Shown: one piece after another, positions 52,563 to 62,548 of the stretch
How positions within the stretch are numbered: the stretch's first letter is position 1
How the letters are laid out: each line of letters starts with the position of its first letter
From: Pandoraea sputorum
Lineage (GTDB): Bacteria > Pseudomonadota > Gammaproteobacteria > Burkholderiales > Burkholderiaceae
Reading direction: 5' to 3'
Length of the DNA stretch: 64,000 bases
NCBI RefSeq assembly: GCF_000814845.2
Contig: NZ_CP010431.2
Span: forward strand, 4,650,001 to 4,714,000
Translations under genes and position numbers: made by a program
Notes under the pieces: model-generated
What the model was told of the DNA's origin: nothing
Seen by the model: only the letters and a program-made list of their open reading frames with translations
The model's database searches: none

Positions 52563-53565
52563 TTACGAAGCCTTTTGCGGCGACGTTACGTCCGGCAGCA
52601 TCAACATGCCGTAAAGCGGCGTGACGGGACCGTCGGCCAATGCTTTCGCCACGGCCTTGAGATCGGTCGAACCCGGCGCACCGATGAGCGCGTAGCCAAT
52701 CTGTCCCTTGCGCCACGTCACCACGCCCATCTTGTCGATCTTCTGTTCCGCCACGCTCTGATCGGGACGCGTATCGCGCACCACACACAACGCCACAGGA
52801 TCGCCCGTCGCCGGGAGATACACCATCTGCACCAGCGCGCGATCCTGCCAGCGCAGACGCTGTACGCGCTTGAACGTCAGGCCCTGCGAGCGCAGGTCGG
52901 GCACGCTGATGTCGAGCTTGTCGTTCTGATGGATCTCACTGACGGTGCGTTCGGTGTCGCTGTCGTCGACATGAATCGACGCCACCGTGTCACGCGCATA
53001 CAACTGCTGATACTCGGCCGCTGCGCGCACCCACGTCCGGCCCTGTGCGGGCGCTGGCGTGACCGACGCGGTCATGAAGCCCCCCCACACCCGAGCGATT
53101 CAGCACGCCCGACATCAACGGCAGCGTAATCGCCGTCGCCGCCACGCCGGCCGCGAAGGCCGCCGCGAGCCACCACGGGCGCACGCGGCGTCCGGCAGGT
53201 GCATCGTTGGCAGCGGGCACGTTGTGTGTGGTGTCGACATGCACAGGCTGCAACGGTAGCGCTGCCGTCGATTTAACGGTGTCGGGCGCGTGAGTGTCCT
53301 GTTGAGCCTCCTGAGTTGGCGGCGACGCCTGACGTTGCGCGTGCTCGCGCAGGAGTGCGTCGAGACCGGCGCTCAGGCTCTGCGGCACCGGCGGAATCAC
53401 TTGCGCCGCGAACGTCTCGAGATACGGCAGACGCGAGGCCCGCAACGACGCGACCGCGTCGGCCAGTTCGGGCGACGCGGCAATGGCCGCTTCCACTTCC
53501 GCACGCTCCGCCGCAGGCAGCGCGTCGTCCACGTAAGCGAGCAGGCGGATATCGTCTTCGTTCAT
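52563..53565 (-). pseudogene. anti-sigma factor, frameshifted in a G7 tract
   Basis: The 5' part (from ATG 53565, MNEDDIRLLAYVDDALP) has an anti-sigma zinc-less N-domain and a transmembrane helix (WWLAAAFAAGVAATAITLPL). The 3' part, MTASVTPAPAQGRTWVRAAAEYQQLY to the stop at 52563, is in another frame and looks like the periplasmic domain of the same family. The frames meet at seven Gs (7 Cs on the plus strand near 53080-53086); removing one G joins them to one protein of about 333 residues. So it is a broken copy, a phase-variable gene, or a sequencing error. The start overlaps the sigma stop (TGATG). Confidence 0.8.
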
Positions 53566-54137
53566 CACGCGTCCTCCTCACGTGCGCCAGCGGCCGCGCC
53601 ACCACGAAGGGTGCGCTCTGCCGTGCGGGGTTGCCCCTCGGGGTTACGAAACTGGTCGCCGATAGTACGGCGCGCGCGTGACAGACGGCTCATGACGGTG
53701 CCAATGGGCACGTCGAGCACTTCTGCCGCTTCCTGATAACTCATGCCCTCCACTGCCACGAGCAGCAGCACGAGACGCTGCGCTTCGGGCAGACGGTCGA
53801 CCGCGCCGAAGACCTGATGACAACTGGCCAGTTCTTCGGGCGTGGACGCCTGAAAATCGGGAATTGCATCGACGTCGGCTTCGTCCCACGCCAGACTGCC
53901 GCGCGAACGAACGCGCCGCGCGCGGATCTCGTTGATCCACGTCGTATGCACGATGCTGAACATCCAGCTCAACGCCGAGGATCCCGGCTGCCACTGGTGC
54001 ACGCGCTCCAACGCGTGCACGCAAGCGCGTTGCACAAGATCCTCGGCATCATGGCGATCACCCGTAATACGCAAGGCGAACGCCCAGAGGCGTGGCAGCA
54101 AGCCCGGAAGCAAGCTGGGTAAATCCTGACCGGTCAT
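53565..54137 (-). CDS. ECF-type RNA polymerase sigma factor
   Basis: A 190-residue sigma-70 family member. Region 2 (LWAFALRITGDRHDAEDLVQRACVHALERVHQWQPGS...) and region 4 (VDRLPEAQRLVLLLVAVEGMSYQEAAEVLDVPIGTVMSRLSRARR) are plain. The ATG at 54137 has AGGA upstream. It is coupled to the anti-sigma gene by a TGATG overlap, so the anti-sigma would hold it inactive. With a frameshifted anti-sigma it might be unrestrained. Stimulus unknown. Confidence 0.9.
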   Translation of the reverse strand: MTGQDLPSLLPGLLPRLWAFALRITGDRHDAEDLVQRACVHALERVHQWQPGSSALSWMFSIVHTTWINEIRARRVRSRGSLAWDEADVDAIPDFQASTPEELASCHQVFGAVDRLPEAQRLVLLLVAVEGMSYQEAAEVLDVPIGTVMSRLSRARRTIGDQFRNPEGQPRTAERTLRGGAAAGAREEDA

Positions 54138-54313
54138 CGGCGAATTTCCTGGCGGAGGGTGCGTGTCGGCCACCCAGTCCGAAGCGTCGCCAGCGAGTAC
54201 CGCTGGCACCTGCCGCGAAATTATACTGAGCCGCCGCGACTTTGCATGCGCGTTCCCAGCCCGCCGATATGCCAACACGCGTCGCTCCCCGCCAGAATGC
54301 CGTCAGCGCCCGC

Positions 54314-54706
54314 TCAAGGCTTGACAACGTGCCACACGTCCTTGAAGCCGTCGCCCTTCTTGTCGCCTGCGGCCGCATCCTTCGCGAACAGGTACAGCGG
54401 CTTGCCCTTGTAGGCCCACTGCTTCATGCCGTCGTCGCGCGTGACAATGGAATAGTTGCCTTCGGCCTTCGCGCCGCCATCGGCCATGACCGGCGGCCAG
54501 GCCGTCGCACATCCGCCGTTGCAAGCGCTCTTGCCGCTGCCTGCCACATCGTTATCAAACGTATAGACGGTGCGGTTCTGCGCGTCGACGAGCATGCCGT
54601 CGGCCGTCTTGAGCGGGACTTCCGCGTGGGCCGCAGCCGCAGCGAACAGACCGGCAGCAGCCACGAGGCTGGTGAGAACAGCGGACATCGATTGACGTTG
54701 GTTCAT
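54314..54706 (-). CDS. secreted COG4315-type repeat protein
   Basis: A 130-residue protein with AGGAG before its ATG at 54706 and a signal peptide (to about AHA-EVPLK). The two repeats of the family are visible: LVDAQNRTVYTFDNDVAGSGKSACNGGCATAWPPV and KQWAYKGKPLYLFAKDAAAGDKKGDGFKDVWHVV (Y-x-[FWY]-x-x-D motif). It lies just before the sigma factor, probably its target. The role is not known. Confidence 0.88.
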   Translation of the reverse strand: MNQRQSMSAVLTSLVAAAGLFAAAAAHAEVPLKTADGMLVDAQNRTVYTFDNDVAGSGKSACNGGCATAWPPVMADGGAKAEGNYSIVTRDDGMKQWAYKGKPLYLFAKDAAAGDKKGDGFKDVWHVVKP

Positions 54707-55042
54707 GACTTTGGCTCCTGAGTGAAATGTCGTTGTCGACACTCTCTGAACGCTTCGCGCCGACCCTTTATTCCACACCTTTCTTAAGATATTTATTGTT
54801 GCGGCGCAGCACAGCGGGTGGCCCACGTCGCGTTCGATCCCTTGCGAGGTCCGCCTGACGCAACGCATGCTCAAGCGCGTCGCCTCAACGAACCGTTGAC
54901 CTCTATCGCCCCCGGCCAAGCGGAATAATCGCCGTCTGCCAGACGTTTGCCCGTCGGGCAATGCGCCCAACCGCGCACCGACGCGCCACGATGCACCGTC
55001 TACGCGCGTCAGGCATAAAAAGATCAGACCGGACACATTCAC
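54707..55042. other. intergenic gap before chemoreceptor gene
   Basis: 336 bp of divergent promoter region. A TTGACC at 54896 is a possible -35, but no -10 fits at 17 bp. No gene seen. Confidence 0.4.
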
Positions 55043-56767
55043 ATGAACGCCTCATCCAGCGCATCGGCATTAGCCACTCCGCACGCCGCTTCACAGCCCT
55101 CGTCATTACACCGTCAGCCCCGAATGAGTGTGGCCGCCAGGCTCGGGCTGAGCTTCACCGTCATCCTCGCGATGATGCTCGCGCTGGCCGCACTCGCCGT
55201 GCTGCGTGTGCACGGCATCGAGCGCACGCTCACGAACATCAGCGACAACAACAATGTGAAGCAGCAATACGCCGTGAACTTTCGCGGCAGCGTGCACGAC
55301 CGCGCCATCGCCGTGCGCGATATCACGCTGGCCGACGACAGCCACGTCGACGAAATCGTCGCGCTCATCGAGCGGCTGAACGCCGACTATCAGCGCTCTG
55401 CCGGACCGATGGACGCGCTCTTCGTGCCATCGAACGCCGAACGCGTCAGCGCAGAAGAACGCGACGATCTGGCCGCGATCAAGTCCATCGAAGCGCGTAC
55501 GCAGCCGATCATCGCGCAGGTGATCACACTGCGCCGCGCGGGCGACCTCGAGGGCGCGCGCCGTCTCGTGCTCGAACAGGCGCGGCCGGCCTTCGTCGAC
55601 TGGCTCGCCGCCATCAACCGCATGATCGATCTCGAAGACCGCACGAGTCATACGGAGTCGATGGCCGCCGTCGCGAGCGCGCACGGCTTTCAGACCGTGA
55701 TGCTCGCGCTGGTGCTTGTCGCGCTGACGTGCGGCGCAGTCATGGCGTTTCTGATTACGCGTCAATTGCGACGCGCGCTCGGCGCAGAGCCGGACGACGT
55801 CAAAGCGCTGGCCCTAGCGGTGGATCGTGGCGAGCTGTATCACGAGTTCGACGTCGGTCGAGAGGCTGCTGATAAGTCGAATGCATCGAGCCGCGAACAC
55901 GACACGAGCATCATGGCGTCGCTCGCGGAGATGGCGACGAATCTGCGCCATGCGGTCACGCAAGTGCGCCACGCGTCGCACGACGTGACGGCGATCAGTC
56001 ACCGCATCGCCTCGGGCAACCGCGACCTCGCCGCGCGCACGGCCGAGCAGGCCAGCTCGCTTGAGCAGACCGCTGCCGCGATGGAGGAGCTGACGTCGAC
56101 CGTCAGCCAGAACGACGACAACTCGCGCGGCGCGAACGATCTCGCACACCGCGCGGCCGAGATGGCCGAGCAAGGCGGTGACATGGTCGAGCAAGTGGTC
56201 ACGACGATGTCGTCCATCGATACGTCGTCGCGCAAGATCGTGGACATCATCGCTGTCATCGAAGGTATCGCCTTCCAGACGAACATCCTCGCGCTGAACG
56301 CCGCCGTCGAAGCCGCGCGAGCGGGCGAACAGGGCAAGGGGTTCGCGGTGGTCGCGGCAGAAGTGCGCAGCCTTGCCGGACGCAGTTCGGCAGCCGCGAA
56401 GGAAGTGAAACAGCTGATCGACGCGTCCGTCGCGGAAGTCGCCTCGGGCACGACGCTCGTGCAGAGCGCGGGCAAGACAATGCGCGAGATCGTGGCGCGT
56501 GTGAAGCAGGTCAGCAATGCGATGGACGAAATCAGCGCCGCCAGCCACGAGCAGAAGCAGGGAATCGAGGAAGTGAATCGCGCAATTGCGCTCATGGATC
56601 AGGTGACGTCGCACAACGCGGCGCTGGTGGAAGATGCGGGGGCTGCCGCGCAAATGTTGCAGCAACAGGCGCAGGCGCTCACGCTGTCGGTCGGTCGCTT
56701 CCAGCTGGAAGCGACCGGAGCCAACAATGCAAACGCTGCGATCACTCGCCCTTCGGCGCTTCCTTGA
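55043..56767 (+). CDS. methyl-accepting chemotaxis protein
   Basis: A 574-residue chemoreceptor. First membrane helix about residues 33-55 ([21 protein letters not shown]), a periplasmic four-helix-type sensor to about 208, second helix ([20 protein letters not shown]), a HAMP region, then the signalling hairpin with the highly conserved [33 protein letters not shown]. It lies between halves of the glucarate cluster, so a sugar-acid signal is possible but unproven. Its 3' end overlaps the convergent permease gene by 26 bp. Confidence 0.93.
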   Translation: MNASSSASALATPHAASQPSSLHRQPRMSVAARLGLSFTVILAMMLALAALAVLRVHGIERTLTNISDNNNVKQQYAVNFRGSVHDRAIAVRDITLADDSHVDEIVALIERLNADYQRSAGPMDALFVPSNAERVSAEERDDLAAIKSIEARTQPIIAQVITLRRAGDLEGARRLVLEQARPAFVDWLAAINRMIDLEDRTSHTESMAAVASAHGFQTVMLALVLVALTCGAVMAFLITRQLRRALGAEPDDVKALALAVDRGELYHEFDVGREAADKSNASSREHDTSIMASLAEMATNLRHAVTQVRHASHDVTAISHRIASGNRDLAARTAEQASSLEQTAAAMEELTSTVSQNDDNSRGANDLAHRAAEMAEQGGDMVEQVVTTMSSIDTSSRKIVDIIAVIEGIAFQTNILALNAAVEAARAGEQGKGFAVVAAEVRSLAGRSSAAAKEVKQLIDASVAEVASGTTLVQSAGKTMREIVARVKQVSNAMDEISAASHEQKQGIEEVNRAIALMDQVTSHNAALVEDAGAAAQMLQQQAQALTLSVGRFQLEATGANNANAAITRPSALP

Positions 56768-57698
56768 CGCGACTGACCAACTGCGTCGGACTCACGAATT
56801 GCAGCGCGATGAGCACCCACAGCAGCGTGATGGCCATGTAGATCATCGCCATCGCGTCGATGGACTGCGGGGCTCTCACGCCGGTCGAGAACACCGCGTA
56901 ATAGAGCGCGACGACCAGCGTCTGTGTGTCCGGACCGGCGGTAAAGAACGTCAGCTCGAACATACCGATGGTGCGCACGAGCACGAGCAGACCGGCCGCG
57001 AGAATGCCCGGCACCAGCAACGGCAGCAACACGTGACGGAAGTATTTCAGCGTGTTCGCACCGAAAATGCGCGCCGCGGCTTCAAGGTTCGGATCGATCT
57101 GCTCGATGAACGGTGTCATCACCAGAATCACGAACGGTAGCGACGGCACGAGATTCGCGAGAATCACGCCCGTGAGCGTGCCGCCCAGCCCGACCTTGTA
57201 GAGCACGGTCGCCATTGGAATGCCGTACGTCACCGGCGGCACCATCAGCGGCAGCAGAAACACCAGCATCGCGAGCTTCTTGCCGGGGAACTGCGCGCGG
57301 GCCAACGCATACGCCGCAGGCACGCCCAGCGCAATCGACAACAGCACGACCGCGCCCACGACCTCGACCGTCACCCACAGCACATCGGCAAGTTGAAAGT
57401 CGCGCCAGGCCTGCGCATACCAATGCAACGTGAAACCTTCAGGCAGCGGTGTGCCGAACCAGCGCGTGGCGAACGAGTTCATCGTGACGGTGGCGATCAT
57501 CAGCGCCACATTCACGAGGAAGAAGATCATCGTGCCCCAGACCAGCACGCGCCACAGACGCGAGCCGGGCCCCTCGCGGCGCATCTTGCGCCGGGCAATG
57601 GGTGCGGCTGCCGACTGACTGACGGGCGCCTGCGTTGTCATGAAATCTCCGTTCTGCGCGGCCAGCGTACCGGCCGGATTCTTGTCTGCGACACTCAT
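56742..57698 (-). CDS. ABC transporter permease (glucarate cluster), second subunit
   Basis: A 318-residue permease of the spermidine/putrescine-iron type. About six helices; EAA-like loop [31 protein letters not shown] 40-residue polar start precedes the first helix. Overlaps the first permease by 4 bp (start 57698). The 3' end overlaps the chemoreceptor gene on the other strand by 26 bp. Confidence 0.9.
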   Translation of the reverse strand: MSVADKNPAGTLAAQNGDFMTTQAPVSQSAAAPIARRKMRREGPGSRLWRVLVWGTMIFFLVNVALMIATVTMNSFATRWFGTPLPEGFTLHWYAQAWRDFQLADVLWVTVEVVGAVVLLSIALGVPAAYALARAQFPGKKLAMLVFLLPLMVPPVTYGIPMATVLYKVGLGGTLTGVILANLVPSLPFVILVMTPFIEQIDPNLEAAARIFGANTLKYFRHVLLPLLVPGILAAGLLVLVRTIGMFELTFFTAGPDTQTLVVALYYAVFSTGVRAPQSIDAMAMIYMAITLLWVLIALQFVSPTQLVSRVKEAPKGE

Positions 57699-58579
57699 CC
57701 TTTGCCTCCCGTGGTCGGACCGCTATAGAACGCCCGGCGCGCGCCGAGCATGCCCGCCACGATCAGCAACTGCACGAATCCCATCACAATCGCCACGCAT
57801 GATGCGAGCGAGTAGTCGTAGCTCTCGAACGCGGCTTCGTACGCGGCAATCGACACCACGCGCGTCGCCCCTGCGGGCACGCCGAGCAGTACCGCCGACG
57901 GGAACACCGAGAACGCCTGCACGAACGACAGGCACGCCGCCATCGTCAGCCCCGGCACCAGCAGCGGCAGATAGATCAGACGGAATTGCTGCCACGGCCC
58001 GGCACCCAGCGTACCTGCCGCGCGAGCGAGCGTCGGATCGATACCGGTGACGTACGAGAGAATCAGCAGAAACGCGAACGGGAAACCCGAGATCACCAGC
58101 GAGATCAGCACGCCCCAATAGTTGTGCGTGAGACGCACTTCGTCGTGATACAGCCCCAACGCGTGCAGCGCCTGCGGGAACCAGCCGTTCGGCCCGTAGT
58201 AGGTCAGCATGCCGTCGGCGATGAGCACGGTGCCGAGCGTCACGGGCACGACAAGCAGCATCGTCACGAACTTGGACGCCCGCGTGCTCTTGCGCAACGC
58301 GAACGCCGCCGGGATCGATGCCCCCACGTTGATCAGCGTGGCAGGCACGGCGAGCTTGAGCGTGATGAGCACCGTCGGCCACAGCGTCGGCTCGGTGAAG
58401 AACTTCAGATAGTTCGCGAAAACGCCGCCGCCCTCCATCGGTTGAAACGACAGGAACAGACCGTACGCGAACGGATACACGAACATCGCGATCAGGCACA
58501 CGAGCGCGGGCGCGACGAGCCAGCCGCGCCCGTCGGCACGCACCGCAGGTGTCATCGACACGGAAGCGGCGGCACTCAT
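57695..58579 (-). CDS. ABC transporter permease (glucarate cluster), first subunit
   Basis: A 294-residue permease; the ATG at 58579 overlaps the ATPase stop (ATGA). Six helices and the EAA loop GIDPTLARAAGTLGAGPWQQFRLIYLPLL. It pairs with the second permease. The order SBP-ATPase-permease-permease is normal for this family. Confidence 0.9.
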   Translation of the reverse strand: MSAAASVSMTPAVRADGRGWLVAPALVCLIAMFVYPFAYGLFLSFQPMEGGGVFANYLKFFTEPTLWPTVLITLKLAVPATLINVGASIPAAFALRKSTRASKFVTMLLVVPVTLGTVLIADGMLTYYGPNGWFPQALHALGLYHDEVRLTHNYWGVLISLVISGFPFAFLLILSYVTGIDPTLARAAGTLGAGPWQQFRLIYLPLLVPGLTMAACLSFVQAFSVFPSAVLLGVPAGATRVVSIAAYEAAFESYDYSLASCVAIVMGFVQLLIVAGMLGARRAFYSGPTTGGKG

Positions 58580-59670
58580 GCGCGATCTCCTGCGTAGACG
58601 AGCGTGCGATCGGCCGGCACGCGCAGCGGCACGCGCTCGCCGATGGCGTAATCGCCCGGCAAACGCGCGTACAACTGACCGAACGGCGACGCCACGCGCA
58701 GCAGCGAATCGCGACCGCCGTACTCCACCGTCTCGACCACCCCTTCGAAGGCGTTGTCGTTGGCAGCCGATGCACGCTCGAAATCGTCGGGACGAATCGC
58801 CACGCAAACCTTGCCTTCGACCTTGCCGCCGTTGGTCGGCGGCTCCATCAGCACGCCGTCGAACGACGCGCCGCCGCACGACACGCGGGCATGCTCGCCC
58901 TGTGCCGACGTGATCGACACGTCGAGCACATTGCGATAGCCCATGAAGCGCGCCACGTGCAGATTGCGCGGACGGCCGTACACGTCGCGCGGCGCACCGA
59001 TCTGCTGCACCACACCCTCTTTCATCACGACGATGCGGTCGGCCATCGAGAGCGCTTCGTCCTGATCGTGCGTGACGTAAATCGTTGCGCGGTCGAGCTT
59101 GCCGTGAATACGGCGGATTTCGGCGCGCATCTCGATACGCAGCTTCGCGTCGAGGTTCGACAGCGGTTCGTCCATGAGCACAACCGGTGGCTCGATCACG
59201 ATGGCGCGCGCAATCGCGACACGTTGCTGCTGACCGCCCGACAACTGCCCCGGCAACTTGCGCTCGTGCCCGACGAGTTGCACGAGCTGCAAGGCTTCGC
59301 GGGCGCGCTTCTCGATCTCGGCGCGCGGCACGCCGCGCATCCGAAGACCGAAGCCCACGTTATCGAGCACGCTCATGTGCGGGAACAGCGCGTAGTTCTG
59401 GAACACCATGCCGAAGCCGCGCTTCTCGCTGGGCAGCACGTCGATGCGCTCGTCATCCAGCCAGATTGCGCCGCCCGTGAGCGGCGTGAGTCCGGCAATA
59501 CAGTTGAGCGCCGTCGACTTGCCGCAGCCCGAAGGCCCCAGCAGCGCGATGAACTCCCCACGCTCGATGGTCAGATCGAGGCCGTTCAAGGCGGCCACCG
59601 ACTGCCCCTCGGCGTTGGTGAAGCTGCGCGCCACGTGGTCGAGGCGCAGTTGCTGAAAGTTGTGCTTCAT
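58576..59670 (-). CDS. ABC transporter ATP-binding protein (glucarate cluster)
   Basis: A 364-residue ATPase of the MalK/PotA type with a C-terminal TOBE-like regulatory domain. Walker A GPSGCGKST (residues 45-53), Q-loop MVFQNYALFPHM, signature LSGGQQQR, Walker B VVLMDEPLSNLDAKLR, switch histidine YVTHDQDEAL. It energises uptake of the sugar-acid. The gene starts 10 bp after the binding-protein stop. Confidence 0.94.
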   Translation of the reverse strand: MKHNFQQLRLDHVARSFTNAEGQSVAALNGLDLTIERGEFIALLGPSGCGKSTALNCIAGLTPLTGGAIWLDDERIDVLPSEKRGFGMVFQNYALFPHMSVLDNVGFGLRMRGVPRAEIEKRAREALQLVQLVGHERKLPGQLSGGQQQRVAIARAIVIEPPVVLMDEPLSNLDAKLRIEMRAEIRRIHGKLDRATIYVTHDQDEALSMADRIVVMKEGVVQQIGAPRDVYGRPRNLHVARFMGYRNVLDVSITSAQGEHARVSCGGASFDGVLMEPPTNGGKVEGKVCVAIRPDDFERASAANDNAFEGVVETVEYGGRDSLLRVASPFGQLYARLPGDYAIGERVPLRVPADRTLVYAGDRA

Positions 59671-59680
59671 GACGCAACCC

Positions 59681-60856
59681 TTATTTCGACTTCAGCGAAC
59701 CGATTTCGGCATCCCACTTCTGGAATGCGGCCACCATCGCCGTCGCATCGAGCGGCACGGCATGCGGGAAATCGGCGATGAGCTTCGCGTATTCCGGACG
59801 GCCGTACTTCGCGATCGTTTCCTGGCTCTTCGCCGGGGCGGCGGACAGCGGTACGTCCTTCACCGCCGGGCCCGGATAGAAGTAGCCGTCGTCATACGTG
59901 AGCGCCTGCTGCGCAGGTTCGAGCATGAAGTTGATCAGCTTGAGGATCACCTCCATCTTCTCTTTCGCCACGCCCTTAGGCACGACCATGTAATGCGCAT
60001 CGTTGACCCACGTGAACTTGTCGAACGACTGAATCCTGAACGTCGCGGGCACGATGCCCAGCGCACGCGGATTGATGTCCCAGCCGGTGACCGTGAGCGT
60101 CATGTCGCGGCTGCCTTCGCCCAGTTCCTTCATCACCGCCGACGTGCCGCCCGGGTAATACGGAATGCACGAATCGAGTTCCTTCAGGAAAGCCCACGTC
60201 TTGTCCCATCCCTTGATCGGGTCGTGCGGATCCTTGTCGCCGAGCAGATACGGCAGGCCCATCAGGAACGTGCGGCCCGGGCCCGAATTGGCCGGACGCG
60301 CATAAATCAACTTGCCCGGATTGGCTTTGCACCAGGAGAGCAGTTCAGCGGGGGTCTTGGGCGGGTTCGTCACCTTGGCCGGGTTGTATTCGACGAGCGG
60401 ACCCGCAGGCATGAACGTGACGGCCAGGCCGTAGCCCTTCGACAACTCCTGCATCGCACGCACGTTCGGGGCGTACTTATCGAGCACGCCCGGCAGCTTC
60501 ACGCTGTAGTCGGGGAGCAGACGTTGCCAGAGGTTTTGCTGGATACCGGCGGCGAGCGCGTCGGTGCCCGTCAGCACGATATCGATATCCGAGCGGCCAG
60601 CCGCTTGCATAGCCTTGATCTTGCCCGGGAGTTGCGGCGCAGGCGCATTGGTGAAGGTGATCTTCGAGACGAGATCCGGGTACTTGTCGCGGAACGCCTC
60701 GAAGCCCTTTTGCGTGAGCGCGAGATTGCCGGCCACGTCGACGATATTCAGCGCAACCGGTGCAGCGGCTGCCGTGCTTGCGATGCTTCCCAGTACGGCG
60801 GCACATGCCACCGCACCGAGCGTGCGTTGCCAGAATCCCCTGCGGCTGAAGCTCAT
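59681..60856 (-). CDS. ABC transporter periplasmic binding protein (glucarate cluster)
   Basis: A 391-residue binding protein (family 1/PotD-like) with a signal peptide (FSRRGFWQRTLGAVACAAVLG..., cleaved near AAA-APVALNIV; the RR suggests Tat). Typical segments: EAFRDKYPDLVSKITF, VLTGTDALAAGIQQN, MPAGPLVEYNPAKV. First gene of the importer operon; the operator lies 28 bp upstream. Substrate inferred from neighbours to be a sugar diacid. Confidence 0.92.
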   Translation of the reverse strand: MSFSRRGFWQRTLGAVACAAVLGSIASTAAAAPVALNIVDVAGNLALTQKGFEAFRDKYPDLVSKITFTNAPAPQLPGKIKAMQAAGRSDIDIVLTGTDALAAGIQQNLWQRLLPDYSVKLPGVLDKYAPNVRAMQELSKGYGLAVTFMPAGPLVEYNPAKVTNPPKTPAELLSWCKANPGKLIYARPANSGPGRTFLMGLPYLLGDKDPHDPIKGWDKTWAFLKELDSCIPYYPGGTSAVMKELGEGSRDMTLTVTGWDINPRALGIVPATFRIQSFDKFTWVNDAHYMVVPKGVAKEKMEVILKLINFMLEPAQQALTYDDGYFYPGPAVKDVPLSAAPAKSQETIAKYGRPEYAKLIADFPHAVPLDATAMVAAFQKWDAEIGSLKSK

Positions 60857-60883
60857 GCTGTCTCCTTTGGTTAAATTTCTCGT

Positions 60884-60900
60884 AAGTCATCATATGACTT
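60884..60900. promoter_or_regulatory. operator palindrome AAGTCAT-CAT-ATGACTT
   Basis: Perfect 7-bp arms with a 3-bp centre, 28 bp before the binding-protein gene start. Half-sites identical to those at 61075. Confidence 0.7.
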
Positions 60901-61074
60901 GGGTATTCAATTTGCAATTGCGAGACATGCCAAAACACCCCAGAGGTTTCCCTTATAAATCGAGAAATCCTTGTTTAACCGGGCTTAAAACCCCTATTTC
61001 ATCAGGATGCCGAGCATTTTGTCAGGGATTTCACCGATAGAGACGCGACCATTGCGTCACCTAAATTACGGCCA

Positions 61075-61087
61075 GTCATACGATGAC
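61075..61087. promoter_or_regulatory. operator palindrome GTCAT-ACG-ATGAC
   Basis: Five-bp arms and 3-bp centre, 23 bp before the gudD start. It shares its sequence with the sites at 49881 and 60884. Confidence 0.7.
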
Positions 61088-61110
61088 GTAAAAGTTACAC
61101 AAACCGCGAG

Positions 61111-62439
61111 ATGGACGTCGCCTCCGACACCCGCGTTCCCGGTGGAGACCAAGGAAAAGTAGCCGTGAAAATTCAGCGCATCACGATCACCCCGATTGCC
61201 TTTCGCGACCCGCCGCTACTCAACGCTGCGGGTATTCACGAACCGTATGCCCTGCGCTCGATCATCGAAATCGAGACCGATAACGGACATGTCGGACTGG
61301 GCGAAACCTATGGCGATGCGCCGGTGCTCACCCTGCTCGAAAACGCACGTCCGCTGCTGATCGGCATGGATCCGTTCGACACGAACGGGCTGCGCGAGCG
61401 GGTCGCTTCTGTCGTGCGTCAGGGCGTTCGCGGCGAGCGCGTGGAATACGAACTCGCGCCGGGCACCGATCCACGCAAGGACGCCGAGAAGCTCTACTCC
61501 GCGTTCGAAGTCCCGTTTCTGGATTTGCAGGCGCGGCATCTGGGGATACCGCTCGTCGAACTACTCGGCGGTGCGGTGCGTCAGGAAGTGCAGTACAGCG
61601 CGTATCTGTTCTTCAAGTACGCGCAGCACATCGATGCGCCGTACGCACCGGATAGCTGGGGCGAGACGCTGAATGCCGAGCAGCTCGTCGCTCAGGCGCG
61701 CTTCATGATCGACACCTACGGCTTCGGCAGCATCAAGCTCAAGGCCGGGGTGCTGGAACCGGCCGAAGAAGTGAAGTGCCTGAAGGCCATCAAGCGCGCA
61801 TTCCCCGACAAGCCGTTGCGCATCGATCCGAATGGCAACTGGTCGCTCCCGACGGCCATTGCGATGGGACGCGACCTGGCGGGCGATCTCGAATACTACG
61901 AAGACCCCACGCCCACGCTCGAAGGCATGGCGCAATTGCATCGTGCGACGGGCATGCCGCTCGCCACGAACATGGTCGTCACCGATCTGCGGCAATTCCG
62001 CGAGAACGTGCGCCTGAACGGCGCGCAGATCATCCTCTCCGATCACCACTACTGGGGCGGACTTCGCGACACGCAGTTGCTCGCGCGTATGTGCGAGACG
62101 TTCGACATCGGCCTGTCGATGCACTCGAACTCGCACCTCGGCATCAGCCTGATGGCGATGACGCATCTGGCGGCGAGCGTGCCGCGTTTGTCCTATGCCT
62201 GCGACACGCACTACCCGTGGCAGGAAGCCGACGAGGAAGTCGTGCGCGGCGGAAAGATCGAGATTCGCAACGGCGCGGTCGCCATCACGAAGGCCCCCGG
62301 ACTTGGGCTCGAAATCGATCAGGACCAACTGGCCAAGCTCCACGAGCAATACCTGCGTTGCGGCCTGCGTACGCGCAACGACGCGGTGCAGATGCGCAAA
62401 TACCGGCCCGACTGGCGCGGCAAAGCACCGCGTTTCTGA
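61111..62439 (+). CDS. gudD: glucarate dehydratase
   Basis: A 442-residue enolase-superfamily enzyme. Signatures: KLKAGVLEP (the catalytic Lys pair region), DPNGNWSL, YYEDPTPTLEGM, ATNMVVTDL, ILSDHHYWGGLRDT and MHSNSHLGISL, DTHYPWQ, all typical of GudD. A GTG at 61165 with AAGGA upstream is an alternative start (MKIQRITITPIAF). It forms 5-keto-4-deoxyglucarate from glucarate, joining GarD's product at KdgD. Divergent from the importer. Confidence 0.93.
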   Translation: MDVASDTRVPGGDQGKVAVKIQRITITPIAFRDPPLLNAAGIHEPYALRSIIEIETDNGHVGLGETYGDAPVLTLLENARPLLIGMDPFDTNGLRERVASVVRQGVRGERVEYELAPGTDPRKDAEKLYSAFEVPFLDLQARHLGIPLVELLGGAVRQEVQYSAYLFFKYAQHIDAPYAPDSWGETLNAEQLVAQARFMIDTYGFGSIKLKAGVLEPAEEVKCLKAIKRAFPDKPLRIDPNGNWSLPTAIAMGRDLAGDLEYYEDPTPTLEGMAQLHRATGMPLATNMVVTDLRQFRENVRLNGAQIILSDHHYWGGLRDTQLLARMCETFDIGLSMHSNSHLGISLMAMTHLAASVPRLSYACDTHYPWQEADEEVVRGGKIEIRNGAVAITKAPGLGLEIDQDQLAKLHEQYLRCGLRTRNDAVQMRKYRPDWRGKAPRF

Positions 62440-62548
62440 GCGCTCGCTCCCTCGACAGAACACCACGGCAACACCACAAAAGCAGCACCGCTTCACACAA
62501 AAACGAAGTACGCGAAGTCCAAGAAAACACATCACAAGAGGAGAAGTC

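Noticed and set aside
59660..60874. Plus-strand frame opposite the binding-protein gene
   Set aside because: Antisense shadow of a well-supported gene.
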